A DNA stretch of 64,000 nucleotides, taken from the NCBI GenBank assembly GCA_938020505.1, contig CALIHR010000015.1, positions 1-64,000 of the forward strand. The letters run 5' to 3'. Below the pieces are notes generated by a model. That model saw only the letters and a list, made by a program, of their open reading frames with translations, ran no database searches and had not been told where the DNA came from. The translations under genes and the position numbers were made by a program. The stretch is from an uncultured Actinobaculum sp. Its GTDB lineage: Bacteria > Actinomycetota > Actinomycetes > Actinomycetales > Actinomycetaceae. Positions 49,199-57,993 of this stretch are shown one piece after another (the stretch's first letter is position 1; every line of letters begins with the position of its first letter).

Positions 49199-50692
49199 CT
49201 ATCCTTCGCGATCCTCCAATGCGAGCCGCTTCGCCAGGGCGTCCGCCGCGGCCGCGCGCACGCCGTCGCGCACGATGATCTCCACGAGCTCGGCCACCCT
49301 GCTTGTGAAAGCCTCGTAGGCGACGAGTTCGTCGGGAAGGAAGCCGCCTCTCATGACGGCGTCGACGTGTTCGCGCACATTTGAGGCGCCGGCCGTCGCC
49401 GCGGCGAGCGCCTCTCGCTTCGGCTCGACCATTTCACGCGCGATCGGGCCCGGGTCGAAGCCTTGCGGAGGGCAGACGCAGGCGATCCAGGCCGCCGCAG
49501 TCAACGCCATTTGCTGCGGCACGCGCCCCTTTTCGAGCAGTCGTATGGCCGGGGCGGGTATGCGCTGAAGGAGCTTCGCCGACCCGTCGGATCCCACCCG
49601 GGCCGTCTTGTCGCCCAGCGCGAAGTTCGTCCATCGGACGAACAGCTGGGCGATGTACGCGTCGGCGTCGAAGCCCGAAGGAAGGTCAATCGAGGGCAGA
49701 TACTCGTCGTAAAGGGCGGCGCGCACGCATTCTTCGACGAAGGGCTGGGTGCGCGAGGCCGGAATCGTCTCACGCCCGTCAAGCGCGCCCAGGTATGAGA
49801 TGAGCGAATGCGAGCCGTTGAGCAGGCGCAGCTTAACCAGCTCGTACTTGCCGACCTCGTCAGTGAAGGCGACGCCGTCGGCGTTCTCCCAGGCGGGCCT
49901 GCCGGCCGCGAACTTGTCTTCCATGACCCACATCGTGAATCCTTCGGCGGGAACGGGAACGGCGTCGTCGAAGCCCGCGATCCGGCGGACCGCCTCGCGC
50001 ACAGCGTCCGTCGTGGCGGGGACGATGCGGTCGACCATCGCGTTGGGGAAGGTCACATTGGCCTCCAGCCAGGCGAAAAACTCCGGCCCGGCGCCGATCT
50101 CTTCGAGGAACTCGACGACGAGGGAGCGGGTGACGTCGCCCGCGGAGACCATGTTGTCGCAGGACAGGACCGTGACCGGCGCACCGCCGCGCTCAAAGCG
50201 CCGCACGAGCCCGCGCGCGACGAGCCCCACGGTGGTCTGCGCCCCGCCCGCGAAATCGGCGAGGACGGCCGGGTCGGAGCGGTCGAGCCCTCCCGTTCGG
50301 GAGTCGCGGCGGTACCCGTTCTCAGAGACCGTCAACGTGACGATCTTGTGGCGCGTCTCGGCGAGCAGGTCGAGGACCCGCTCGGTTTCCTGCGCCGCCA
50401 CGGCGAAATCGCGATGGACGTCGACGACGGACACCGACTCGCCCTCCGGCGTCAGCTCAAGGATCGAATAGATCCCGTCCTGTTCGCGCAGCGCATTGAC
50501 GACGGCGGGGTTGTGGCTTGCCACGCCGACGATCCCCCACTCCCCCGGCTCGGCCGCGAGAGCCTGGGCCGTTGCCACCGCGGCGTGCGCTCGGTGGAAC
50601 TGAGCGATGCCGATGTGCACGATCCCGGTTTCCGCCGGCGCGCTCGCGCCGATTCGCCGGTCGAGGGGAAGGCGCTTCCGATCGAGTTTCAT
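49199..50692 (-). CDS. mannitol dehydrogenase / fructuronate reductase family protein
   Basis: 497 aa from ATG 50692, with AAAGGAGACAGTCC upstream; an upstream in-frame start adds eight residues without a site. It belongs to the long-chain polyol dehydrogenases (MtlD/UxuB/UxaB). N-terminal Rossmann region GIVHIGIAQFHRAHAAV, substrate region VTFPNAMVDRIVP, and the catalytic block KLRLLNGSHSLISYLG (Lys and His conserved). It oxidises or reduces a C5/C6 polyol or aldonate with NAD(H); the neighbours (GntP, idonate-type dehydrogenase, aldolase) favour fructuronate/mannonate or a related sugar acid over mannitol. It follows the FadR-type regulator gene by 24 bp. Confidence 0.88.
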   Translation of the reverse strand: MKLDRKRLPLDRRIGASAPAETGIVHIGIAQFHRAHAAVATAQALAAEPGEWGIVGVASHNPAVVNALREQDGIYSILELTPEGESVSVVDVHRDFAVAAQETERVLDLLAETRHKIVTLTVSENGYRRDSRTGGLDRSDPAVLADFAGGAQTTVGLVARGLVRRFERGGAPVTVLSCDNMVSAGDVTRSLVVEFLEEIGAGPEFFAWLEANVTFPNAMVDRIVPATTDAVREAVRRIAGFDDAVPVPAEGFTMWVMEDKFAAGRPAWENADGVAFTDEVGKYELVKLRLLNGSHSLISYLGALDGRETIPASRTQPFVEECVRAALYDEYLPSIDLPSGFDADAYIAQLFVRWTNFALGDKTARVGSDGSAKLLQRIPAPAIRLLEKGRVPQQMALTAAAWIACVCPPQGFDPGPIAREMVEPKREALAAATAGASNVREHVDAVMRGGFLPDELVAYEAFTSRVAELVEIIVRDGVRAAAADALAKRLALEDREG

Positions 50693-50716
50693 GGACTGTC
50701 TCCTTTGACTGGTCAA

Positions 50717-51739
50717 CTAATTTGCTGGATTTGAGTGAGTTCTGGCGCCGCCGGTTTGGCCGGCTTCGACGCCGCCGGTTTGGCCGGCTTCGACGCCGCC
50801 CACCTCGTCTGCTGCCTGAACGACGATGAAAGAGGCCGATTCCGCCGCCGTCTCCGGGTCGCCGTCCCGAATCGCGCGGGCGAGGCGGATGTGATGGCTA
50901 ACGGCGTCGGCGTCGGGGTGCGCGGGTTGAAGGTCCCAGTGGGTGCGCTCGACCAGCAGCGAGCCGACCATCGCCCCCAGCCGCGCGAAGATCTCGTTGC
51001 CGGAGAGGGAGGAGACGAGCTCGTGAAACTCGATGTCCGCCGCGAGGAACTCCGGATCGGCCCCGTGCCCTTCGGCCCCAAGATCGCGCATGCGCTCGGC
51101 CAGTTCGACGAGCCGTTCGGCGCCGGGCAGCCCGCGCGACGCCGCCAACCGAGCGGCCTCGGGTTCGATTCCGCGCCGCAGTTCGCTGATTTCCAGGATG
51201 TGATGGCGGCGCTCGTCGGCGTCGTACATCCGCCAGGCGATGACGTGCGGGTCGAGAAGCTGCCAACTTCCGCGCGGTTCCACGGTCACTCCGACGCGAC
51301 GGCGGGACGTGACCATCCCCAGGCCTTCGAGGACCTTGACGACGTCGCGGACCAACGTGCGCGAAACCCCGAATTCTGCTTCGAGGTCGGCGAGCGTCAT
51401 GACGGTCCCCGCGGGCCTGCCCCCGGTTGCGATCTGCCTGCCGAGCTCCCCGAGCAGAGCCTCGTAATCGGTCACTGCCTCCGAGGCGGGGCCTGGGCCG
51501 CGCTCCGAAGCGGAACCAGAGGCACGCGCCGAAGCGGGGCCAAAGGCGTGCCCCGAAGCGCGTCCCTCAGACGCTCCGGCTCGTGAACCTTCGGCGTCGG
51601 CCTTGCGCGCGGGAGGGAGCGCCCACGCCTTTCTCTCCGCGCGAGGCGAGTCGAGGCTTCGCGCGGGCGCGGGCTGCCCAGCGCGGGACGCGCCGGCGCC
51701 TCGCGCGCCTGCGCCGCCGTCGTTCGGGGCCATGGTCAC
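50717..51739 (-). CDS. FadR-type GntR family regulator
   Basis: 340 aa from ATG 51739. Residues ~95-165 form the winged HTH (TLADLEAEFGVSRTLVRDVV, then LGMVTSRRRVGVTV) and ~175-315 the FCD ligand domain, with metal/ligand histidines in DIEFHELVSSLSGN and AVSHHIRLARAI. The first ~90 residues are a low-complexity Ala/Arg/Ser/Gly leader; a GTG at 51475 would remove it and give a normal-sized FadR protein. The tail has three TGG-VEAGQ repeats. It probably represses the gntP operon and its own operon with the polyol dehydrogenase in the absence of the sugar-acid inducer. Confidence 0.9.
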   Translation of the reverse strand: MTMAPNDGGAGARGAGASRAGQPAPARSLDSPRAERKAWALPPARKADAEGSRAGASEGRASGHAFGPASARASGSASERGPGPASEAVTDYEALLGELGRQIATGGRPAGTVMTLADLEAEFGVSRTLVRDVVKVLEGLGMVTSRRRVGVTVEPRGSWQLLDPHVIAWRMYDADERRHHILEISELRRGIEPEAARLAASRGLPGAERLVELAERMRDLGAEGHGADPEFLAADIEFHELVSSLSGNEIFARLGAMVGSLLVERTHWDLQPAHPDADAVSHHIRLARAIRDGDPETAAESASFIVVQAADEVGGVEAGQTGGVEAGQTGGARTHSNPAN

Positions 51740-52093
51740 CTCGCTGAGAAGAGTCGCGGTTTTACCGGAATGAACAGCGGCCTCGCCGGGGCGAACTCCG
51801 ACGAGCCGACGTGAATCTGCGTCAAGTCTGACGTTTCAAAGCCGAGCCGAGAGCGCTTCGACGCCGAGCCAGGCGCTTCGACGCCGCACCGAATGCCCTC
51901 ACCTCGACAAACGGCGAAATCTCGCGATTTCTCCGCCCGTCTGGCAATGTGTCAATGATACTACTATTATGGCGATCACAGTCGCATGGGGCAAGGCAGC
52001 CCCCGCGGCCGACGCATTCGAGCCGGGTTCGCCCAGGCTCGCTCCAAACATCCGAGCCGGGTTCGCCCCGGCTCACCGCTCAACGGAGAACAC
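51740..52093. promoter_or_regulatory. divergent control region of the sugar-acid cluster
   Basis: 354 bp. An A/T-rich motif TGTCAATGATACTACTATTATG (around 51950-51971) is the only such patch and is the best candidate for promoter -10 sequences and the GntR-type operator. Downstream, two hairpins of the same sequence family, GAGCC...GGCTC (52020-52040) and GAGCCGGG-TTCGC-CCCGGCTC (52054-52074), lie in the gntP 5' untranslated region. Upstream, GCTTCGACGCCG repeats are present. Confidence 0.5.
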
Positions 52094-53560
52094 ATGGAAC
52101 TGACAACAGCCATACTGGCCGATGACAAACGGGTATTCATCGACAAAAGCGGCGCCTGGGTGGGCAGCATCCCGCCCGCGGCCCTGCTCGCAATCGCGGC
52201 CACAGCGATCGCCGTCATCTTGCTCCTCGTCATCGCACTTAAGCTTCACGCCTTCATCACGCTCGTCGTCGTCTCGGTCGTGACCGCCCTCGCGGCGGGA
52301 ATCCCGCTCAACAAACTTTACGACACCGTCACGGAAGGATTCAACTTGACGCTGGGCAGCGTCGGAATACTGGTGGGCCTCGGCGCGATGCTGGGCGTGC
52401 TGGTCGAACACTCCGGCGGCGCCCAGGTGCTCGCCGACTACATGATCGGAAAATTCGGCGAAAAACGCGCCCCCATGGCGCTGGGCTTCGCCTCGCTTCT
52501 GCTGGGCTTCCCCATGTTCTTCGACGCCGGCCTCGTGGTCATGCTGCCCATCGTCTTCGCCGTCGCCAAGCGGCTGGGCGGGCCCATCCTGCTCTACGCC
52601 TTCCCCACGGCCGTCGCCTTCTCCGTGATGCACGTCTTCGTGCCGCCGCACCCCGGCCCGGTCTCCACATCCGCCTTCTACGGCGTCAACCTCGGCTACC
52701 TCATGGTGGTCGGCATCATTTTCGCGATCCCCACCTTCTACGTCACCGGCGTGCTGTGGGGGCGCCGATGCGCCAAGAAGTTCCCGAACATCGACATTTC
52801 CAAGACGATCTTCGGCGCGAGGACCGAACCTGTTGAGAATCCGCCGAGGGTAGGCACCGTCGTCGCCATCCTCCTTCTGCCGATGTTCCTCATCCTCCTC
52901 AACACGTCCGTCGATTTCATGACGAAGGCCGGGACGTTCGGCAAGTACGACGCCAACCCCAAGCTCTCCCACGTCGACCTGCCGCTGTGGGCGCAGATCT
53001 TCAACCTGCTCGGAAAGCCCGGCGTCGCACTGCTCATCGCCGTTCTCACGGCGATTCCCGTGCTTGGAACGTCCAAGGGAGTGCACGGATCCGCCTTGGA
53101 GAAGCTCCTCGACTCGGCCCTCAGCCCGATCGCCTCGGTCGTGTTCATCACCGGCGCGGGCGGGATGTTCGGCGGAGTGCTCCGCGCCTCCGGCATCGGC
53201 GACGCCCTCAAGTACATGCTCGACAACATCGGCGTCCCCGTCATCGTCGCCGCCTACATCATCGCGGTGGCCCTGCGCCTGGCCCAAGGCTCGGCGACAG
53301 TCGCCCTGACGACGGCGGCCGGGCTCATGTCCACTGGCGTCCTCTACGGCGGCTACAACGAGCTCCAAATCGTCGCCATCACCCTGGCCACGGCCGCGGG
53401 TTCCGTTTTCGCCTCGCACGTCAACGACTCGGGCTTCTGGCTGGTGGGCCGCCTCCTCGGCATGGACACGGCCACGACCTTGCGCACGTGGACGGTGCAG
53501 CAGACGCTTGAATCTCTCATGGTGTTCGCGCTGTCCGCCCTCCTGTTCGTCGTGGCGTAG
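52094..53560 (+). CDS. gntP: GntP family gluconate/sugar-acid permease
   Basis: 488 aa from ATG 52094 with CGGAGAA upstream. About 12-14 membrane helices and family motifs: GFPMFFDAGLVVMLPIV, HVFVPPHPGPV, GAGGMFGGVLRASGIG, LRLAQGSATVALTTAAGLM and HVNDSGFWLVGRLLGM, all expected for GntP-type proton symporters of gluconate, idonate, glycerate or related acids. The E. coli proteins are ~440-450 aa; the extra ~40 residues are in a loop (~245-300) after helix VI. It is divergently transcribed from the FadR-type regulator. Confidence 0.93.
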   Translation: MELTTAILADDKRVFIDKSGAWVGSIPPAALLAIAATAIAVILLLVIALKLHAFITLVVVSVVTALAAGIPLNKLYDTVTEGFNLTLGSVGILVGLGAMLGVLVEHSGGAQVLADYMIGKFGEKRAPMALGFASLLLGFPMFFDAGLVVMLPIVFAVAKRLGGPILLYAFPTAVAFSVMHVFVPPHPGPVSTSAFYGVNLGYLMVVGIIFAIPTFYVTGVLWGRRCAKKFPNIDISKTIFGARTEPVENPPRVGTVVAILLLPMFLILLNTSVDFMTKAGTFGKYDANPKLSHVDLPLWAQIFNLLGKPGVALLIAVLTAIPVLGTSKGVHGSALEKLLDSALSPIASVVFITGAGGMFGGVLRASGIGDALKYMLDNIGVPVIVAAYIIAVALRLAQGSATVALTTAAGLMSTGVLYGGYNELQIVAITLATAAGSVFASHVNDSGFWLVGRLLGMDTATTLRTWTVQQTLESLMVFALSALLFVVA

Positions 53561-53621
53561 CCGGACGCGGCGAGGCTGCGACGCCGCCCGAGGGCGACGC
53601 GACCTTTCCGTCGCTGTCGAG

Positions 53622-53675
53622 CCCCACAAGGCGCCGCAACCCCACAAGGCGCCGCAACCCCACAAGGCGTCACAA
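53622..53675 (+). repeat. 18-bp tandem repeat, three copies
   Basis: CCCCACAAGGCGCCGCAA at 53622-53639 and 53640-53657, and with two changes at 53658-53675. It lies in the 237-bp spacer between gntP and the dehydrogenase. Confidence 0.85.
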
Positions 53676-53797
53676 CTCCGCTCGAACAAGGAGCGACCTG
53701 ACGCAGACACGGCGAGGTCCGGCGCGGAAAGGGAGAACCGCGGCCGGGCCCAGCCGCTGAGAAACAACCTGACCAAAGAAAACAGCGAGGAGCGAAA

Positions 53798-54877
53798 GTG
53801 AAAACCCTCTTCATCCACGGCCGCGAGGACATCCGCCTCGAGGACGTCCCCACGCCCGAGCCGGGCCCCGGCGAGGTCCGCCTGCGCATCGCCTACGTCG
53901 GCGTTTGCGGATCCGACCTGCACTATTACTTCAACGGCGCCAACGGAGCCTTCGTCGTCGAGGAGCCGATGGCGCCGGGGCACGAAGTTTCCGGCGTCGT
54001 CGACTTCGACCCGTCCGGAAAGCTGGACCCCGGCACGCCTGTGACGGTCCATCCGGCGACGTTCGGCGATCCAATCCCCGGAATCGAGGACAAACGCCAC
54101 CTTTTCCCGGGCGGCAGCTACCTCGGCTCGGCCTCCACCCACCCGCACACGCAGGGAGGGATGAGCGAATTTCTCATCGTCAAGGATTTCATGGTGCGCC
54201 CGCTGCCCGAGGGCATGGACCTTCGCGTGGCAGCGCTCGCCGAGCCCCTGGGCGTGGCTTTGCACGGAATCAACGTGGCCGGCGGCGTCGAGGGCAAGAA
54301 GGTCGTGGTCTCGGGCTCCGGGCCGATCGGCCTGCTCGCGGCCGCCGCTGCCGTTGCGAAAGGCGCGGCCGAGGTCGTCTCCACCGACGTGCTCGCCGGG
54401 CCGTTGGACCGAGCGCACCAACTGGGGGCGCGCCCGGTGAGAGTCGGCGGGGCGGGCGGCGCGGGCTCGGCGGGCGACGCGGGCTCGGCAGACGCGCAGG
54501 GCGGGGCAGGCGAAGAGCTTCCACGCGGACACTTCGACGTCGCCCTCGAATGCTCGGGGATACCGGCGGCCGTGTCGGCGACCATCGAGGCCGTCCGGCC
54601 GGCCGGCGTCCACGCCCAGATTGGGATGATGGGCGCCGGGCCGCAGCCGATCGCGCTCGCCACGCTCATCGCCAAGGAAATTCAGCTTCGCGGGTGTTTC
54701 CGCTTCAACACGGAGATCGACGAGGCGATCGAGCTTCTTGCCGCCCGCCCGGAGATTGCCGACGTCGTCGTCACCCACGTTTTCGCCGGCAACTCGGCGG
54801 ATTCGGCAGTCGAGGCGTTCACGACGGCGAAGGACTCCGACGCCTCGGGAAAGGTGCTCGTGGACATGCGAGGGTGA
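53798..54877 (+). CDS. idnD: L-idonate 5-dehydrogenase-like MDR oxidoreductase
   Basis: 359 aa from GTG 53798, with GAGGAGCGAAA upstream. Medium-chain dehydrogenase: catalytic zinc ligands Cys in GVCGSDLHYYFNG and His/Glu in PGHEVSGVV, nucleotide motif SGSGPIGLLAAAA (~168). HPHTQGGMSEFLIV fits the idonate dehydrogenase group. The four structural-zinc cysteines are missing; the region reads HPATFGDPIPGIEDKRHLFP. A Gly/Ala-rich insertion (~215-245) lies in the cofactor domain. It would interconvert L-idonate and 5-ketogluconate or a similar acid. Same strand as gntP. Confidence 0.78.
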   Translation: MKTLFIHGREDIRLEDVPTPEPGPGEVRLRIAYVGVCGSDLHYYFNGANGAFVVEEPMAPGHEVSGVVDFDPSGKLDPGTPVTVHPATFGDPIPGIEDKRHLFPGGSYLGSASTHPHTQGGMSEFLIVKDFMVRPLPEGMDLRVAALAEPLGVALHGINVAGGVEGKKVVVSGSGPIGLLAAAAAVAKGAAEVVSTDVLAGPLDRAHQLGARPVRVGGAGGAGSAGDAGSADAQGGAGEELPRGHFDVALECSGIPAAVSATIEAVRPAGVHAQIGMMGAGPQPIALATLIAKEIQLRGCFRFNTEIDEAIELLAARPEIADVVVTHVFAGNSADSAVEAFTTAKDSDASGKVLVDMRG

Positions 54878-55372
54878 GCCGGGCTGGCGGGGCTGCTGGA
54901 GGAGCTGGCGGGCGTCGGCGTGCCTGCGGCGATCGGACAGACGGAGGCAGCATACGAGCATCGCGCACCCGGGCGTCGGCGTGCCTGCGGCGATCGGGGT
55001 GGCTCAGAGGCAGGCGCGGTGCCGGTGACGGGCCGGTTTCGGGCTTGTTTCGGGCCCGCCTGGCGCCGCCTTGCCAATCGCTTGCCGTCAGTGCGGGTTG
55101 GCGAGATGCGTCAATGCCTTCGGCGCGGGTTGGCGAGATGCTGCCAGTCCGCGGCGGCAACCCGTAGAATCGTAGCGGATGCCGTTGCGCTGCGGCCTCG
55201 CATCGATTCGTCGGCCTGCTGGCTCGCTTCTCCGGCGTCGTCGGGCCTCAATCCCGCAGCGGCGGCTTTCAATCCGGCGTCGTCGGCCTGAACGGACGGC
55301 GGCATTCAAACGGAATGCGCCCCACAAGGAACGCATTCGCCGAATACGCTCACCACAACAACGAGGACTCTC
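54878..55372. other. 495-bp spacer with direct repeats
   Basis: No supported gene. GGGCGTCGGCGTGCCTGCGG is the start of a 27-bp exact direct repeat at 54911-54937 and 54971-54997 (60-bp period). CGGGTTGGCGAGATGC occurs near 55095 and 55127. The repeats resemble the other post-stop repeat patches in the window. Confidence 0.6.
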
Positions 55373-56026
55373 ATGCCGATCACCTTCGAACAGCTCACAG
55401 CCCGCCGCATCATCCCCGTGGCGGCCATCGACGTCGCCGAGGCGGCCCTGCCCTTGGCCCGCGCCCTCGTCGCCGGCGGGCTTCCCGTGCTCGAAGTGCC
55501 TCTGCGCACCGCAGCGGCGGCCAAGGCGATCGCCTCGATCAGGAACGACGAGGAGCTGGCCAAGGCCGGCATGATCGTAGGAGCCGGCACCGTCATCAGA
55601 GTCCCGCAGGTGGAGACGGCCTTCCACGCGGGCGCGGACTTCGTCGTCTCCCCGGGCTTCTCGCGGCGGGTGGTTCAGCACACCCTCGGCATGGGCATGC
55701 TGCCGCTGCCCGGGGTTTCAAGCGCGACCGACCTCATGGCCGCGGTCGACGCCGGAGTCACCGACGTCAACGTCTTTCCCGCAGCCGCGTCCGGCGGTTC
55801 GGCCGCGATACGCGCGCTTTCCGCGCCTTTCGGCGACGTGCGCTTCGTGCCCACGGGCGGCATCTCCGCGAGCAACGCGGCCGAATACCTGGCCATCCCC
55901 TCCGTCGCCGCGGTGGGAACCTCCTGGGTGGTGCCGCACAGGCTCGTGAAAGCGCAGAATTGGGCCGAGATCACGCAGATCGCCCGGGCCGCCGTCGCGC
56001 TGGTCGAGGCCGTGCAGAAGATGTGA
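55373..56026 (+). CDS. eda: KDPG/KHG aldolase-like protein lacking the Schiff-base lysine
   Basis: 217 aa from ATG 55373 with AGGACTCTC upstream. The sequence follows the Eda (2-keto-3-deoxy-6-phosphogluconate aldolase) TIM barrel: IIPVAAIDVAEAALPLARAL, GLPVLEVPLRT with the catalytic Glu, VGAGTV, GADFVVSPGF, LPLPGVSS, FPA...GG, VPTGGIS, VGTSWVV. The normal Schiff-base Lys two residues before FPA (K.FPA) is Asn here (DVNVFPA, near residue 135). It should be either a non-aldolase relative or an aldolase with an altered mechanism. The cluster predicts a role in sugar-acid catabolism downstream of GntP. Confidence 0.75.
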   Translation: MPITFEQLTARRIIPVAAIDVAEAALPLARALVAGGLPVLEVPLRTAAAAKAIASIRNDEELAKAGMIVGAGTVIRVPQVETAFHAGADFVVSPGFSRRVVQHTLGMGMLPLPGVSSATDLMAAVDAGVTDVNVFPAAASGGSAAIRALSAPFGDVRFVPTGGISASNAAEYLAIPSVAAVGTSWVVPHRLVKAQNWAEITQIARAAVALVEAVQKM

Positions 56027-56087
56027 GATTGGCACTCGGGAATGTTGGGCTCTCGGAAACGTGGGGCGCTCGAGCACGTGAGGTGGC

Positions 56088-56579
56088 TCAAGCCCCGTCC
56101 GTTGCCGTGGCCGCCTCGCTCTCCTTTCGCGGTTCTGGATCGTTCTCTTTCTCTGGCTCGGGGTTGTTCCCCTCTTGTGATTTGGGGTTGCTCCCCTTTT
56201 TCGGCTTGGGAACGGAAAGGAAAGCAAGTCCGCCTGCAATCAGAGCCGCGTTAAAGTACATGCGTCTGTCAGCACGCGCTGACTCACAGGCACTATTGAT
56301 GTTGTCAGCTACCACTTGATAGTAGCGATTGTTAGAAGTTCCGATAGTCTCCAGGGACTTATAAACCACGTCGGAATCACGGACATCTGAGCCTGAAAGA
56401 GCTGAAAACGGAGAACCCTCGTGAGTCCAACCAAGCGGCTGGCAAGAAAACTCACCGATTTCCCCGCCATTGACCTTCAAGTCACCATTATGCAGCCAAA
56501 CAAGTACAGCTGCCGTTACAAGAACGATAGTGACGCGGATCCAGAGATAAGCCTTTATATTCATTCGAATCATATTCAT
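56088..56579 (-). CDS. small two-TM membrane protein, same family as 27842-28852
   Basis: 163 aa from ATG 56579 (GGAGG ten bases upstream; ATGs also at 56573 and 56564). A membrane helix with AYLWIRVTIVLVTAAVLVWL comes first. An outer domain of ~80 residues follows with FSCQPLG and a second cysteine in INSACESARADRR, then a second helix and a Lys/Glu/Pro/Asn-rich cytosolic tail with EPEKENDPEPRKE repeats. The C.PLG ... CE.AR..RR pattern and topology match both halves of the duplicated protein at 28 kb. It starts 19 bp after the 464-aa helical protein, so they are co-transcribed; a membrane immunity or partner role is plausible. Confidence 0.6.
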   Translation of the reverse strand: MNMIRMNIKAYLWIRVTIVLVTAAVLVWLHNGDLKVNGGEIGEFSCQPLGWTHEGSPFSALSGSDVRDSDVVYKSLETIGTSNNRYYQVVADNINSACESARADRRMYFNAALIAGGLAFLSVPKPKKGSNPKSQEGNNPEPEKENDPEPRKESEAATATDGA

Positions 56580-56598
56580 TGGGACCGAACCTCCGTTT

Positions 56599-57993
56599 TC
56601 ACGCCCAGGGGTCAACATAGTGACCCTCTTTGATTTTCTGATTCATTGCTTCAAGCTTTTTTCTTGATGCCTCATCCCGTTCACGAATGTAGGCCATTGC
56701 AAGCTCGAAGTCTTTGTTGCCATTATCGACATCCCACGCAAGTTCCTGAAGGAGTGACGTTAAACGCCATTTCATCCTGTCGAAATGGAAAGAGGGACCT
56801 GATGGGCCTATTCCTATATTTTCATGCCTACTGACGCAATTCGACATCGATACATACTTCATTTTTCCCTTAGCCTTTCTGATTTCCTCGGCGACTTCGG
56901 GAAGTTTACGTTGTGTGATGTCCTCTACGTAAGCAGGATCAATTCTAACTTCTTTCCCTTGGTTGATAGTTTCCCCGTCTTCAATTGTTTGCACTTCGAT
57001 ATCGAATGCCTCTTTGTTTTTGGGCATTTCCTTCAATCTTTCCTTAATATTTTCTTCCACTTTAAGTTCCGCGTTCTCAATATTATCATTGAGTAAGTGT
57101 AAGATGTCTTCGAGTGATTTAATTCCCTCCGCATAGCTCCCTACATTCTTCGTGACTCGCCTCTCGTCATCCTCACCGGCAATTTCGCCGAGCCCATTGG
57201 CACCGGTCTGCGCATAGGCAACGCCTTTCTGTAAAACGCTAAGGGTTGGGTTGACGAAAGTGGCGTATGCCCCAATCGCCACTTTAATAACTTTCAGAAC
57301 AAAATCAAAGTTGTCACTTTCCTTTTTGGCAACCTTACGAAAGGCGGTTGTAGCTTTTTCTACCGCCAAAACCACAGAGGCGCGCGCTTCCTCAAAGATC
57401 CCCTTTTCCGCAGCTAAACTAGCGCCCCACAAAGAGATTCCAAGAGTTAAGTTCTGGGTAATTGCATCAAGCTTACCCACAAAATTAGTGCTAAAACTAC
57501 TAACTGTCGCAGAAGCCATTTGATTAAGCATTTCTTCAGTGTCCTTAATGGTCTTATATAGCGTTCCCGCACCTGCAATCACACCTCCCTGTTCACTCGG
57601 TGCCGCTTGAAGGACTTGCAGGACCTTACCTACATCCCCCATTTCGGTTCGAATTGTCCCAGGGTTCGGTAAATCGAACCAAGGTTCAAGAATACTGTCT
57701 ATCTTATTTCTAATCTCACTAAACTTATGAACATAATGGTCGCTAAGAAGTTCGGTGTTGTACTTTCCCCCGCCTTCTCCTTTGTCGTCGGGGCAATGCA
57801 CATATCTGGTTACCGGACCATCCTCAGGATCCCGCTCTTCGCGCTCATAGAATTTACCAGACAGTTTGAATTTTAAGTCTCTCATATAGGCGTCAATTGC
57901 AGCACGCTTCAGCGGACCTATAAGACTGTCCAGGTTCTGGTACCTAGCTTCAGCTCTTTTGTCGACTTTGCCGATATCTTTAGTTCCATTCAT
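56599..57993 (-). CDS. 464-aa helical protein, possible type VII-type effector
   Basis: Starts at ATG 57993 with AAAGGAACCTC upstream. It is A/T-richer than the flanking genes. There is no signal peptide. The protein is predicted highly helical: long amphipathic segments at ~90-230 and 265-345 with hydrophobic stretches (ASLAAEKGIFEEARASVVLA, VLKVIKVAIGAYATFVNPTL) of the kind found in WXG/LXG-type secreted proteins. A C-terminal region has SFHFDRMKWRLTSLLQ and ELAMAYIRERDEASRKKLEA. No known toxin domain is recognised. The downstream two-TM protein may be its immunity or anchoring partner. Confidence 0.5.
   Translation of the reverse strand: MNGTKDIGKVDKRAEARYQNLDSLIGPLKRAAIDAYMRDLKFKLSGKFYEREERDPEDGPVTRYVHCPDDKGEGGGKYNTELLSDHYVHKFSEIRNKIDSILEPWFDLPNPGTIRTEMGDVGKVLQVLQAAPSEQGGVIAGAGTLYKTIKDTEEMLNQMASATVSSFSTNFVGKLDAITQNLTLGISLWGASLAAEKGIFEEARASVVLAVEKATTAFRKVAKKESDNFDFVLKVIKVAIGAYATFVNPTLSVLQKGVAYAQTGANGLGEIAGEDDERRVTKNVGSYAEGIKSLEDILHLLNDNIENAELKVEENIKERLKEMPKNKEAFDIEVQTIEDGETINQGKEVRIDPAYVEDITQRKLPEVAEEIRKAKGKMKYVSMSNCVSRHENIGIGPSGPSFHFDRMKWRLTSLLQELAWDVDNGNKDFELAMAYIRERDEASRKKLEAMNQKIKEGHYVDPWA

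Noticed and set aside
52073..54961. 962-residue minus-strand open frame across gntP and the idonate dehydrogenase
   Set aside because: It spans two real genes and an intergenic region, with His/Gln/Asp/Arg-rich low-complexity translation and no domains.
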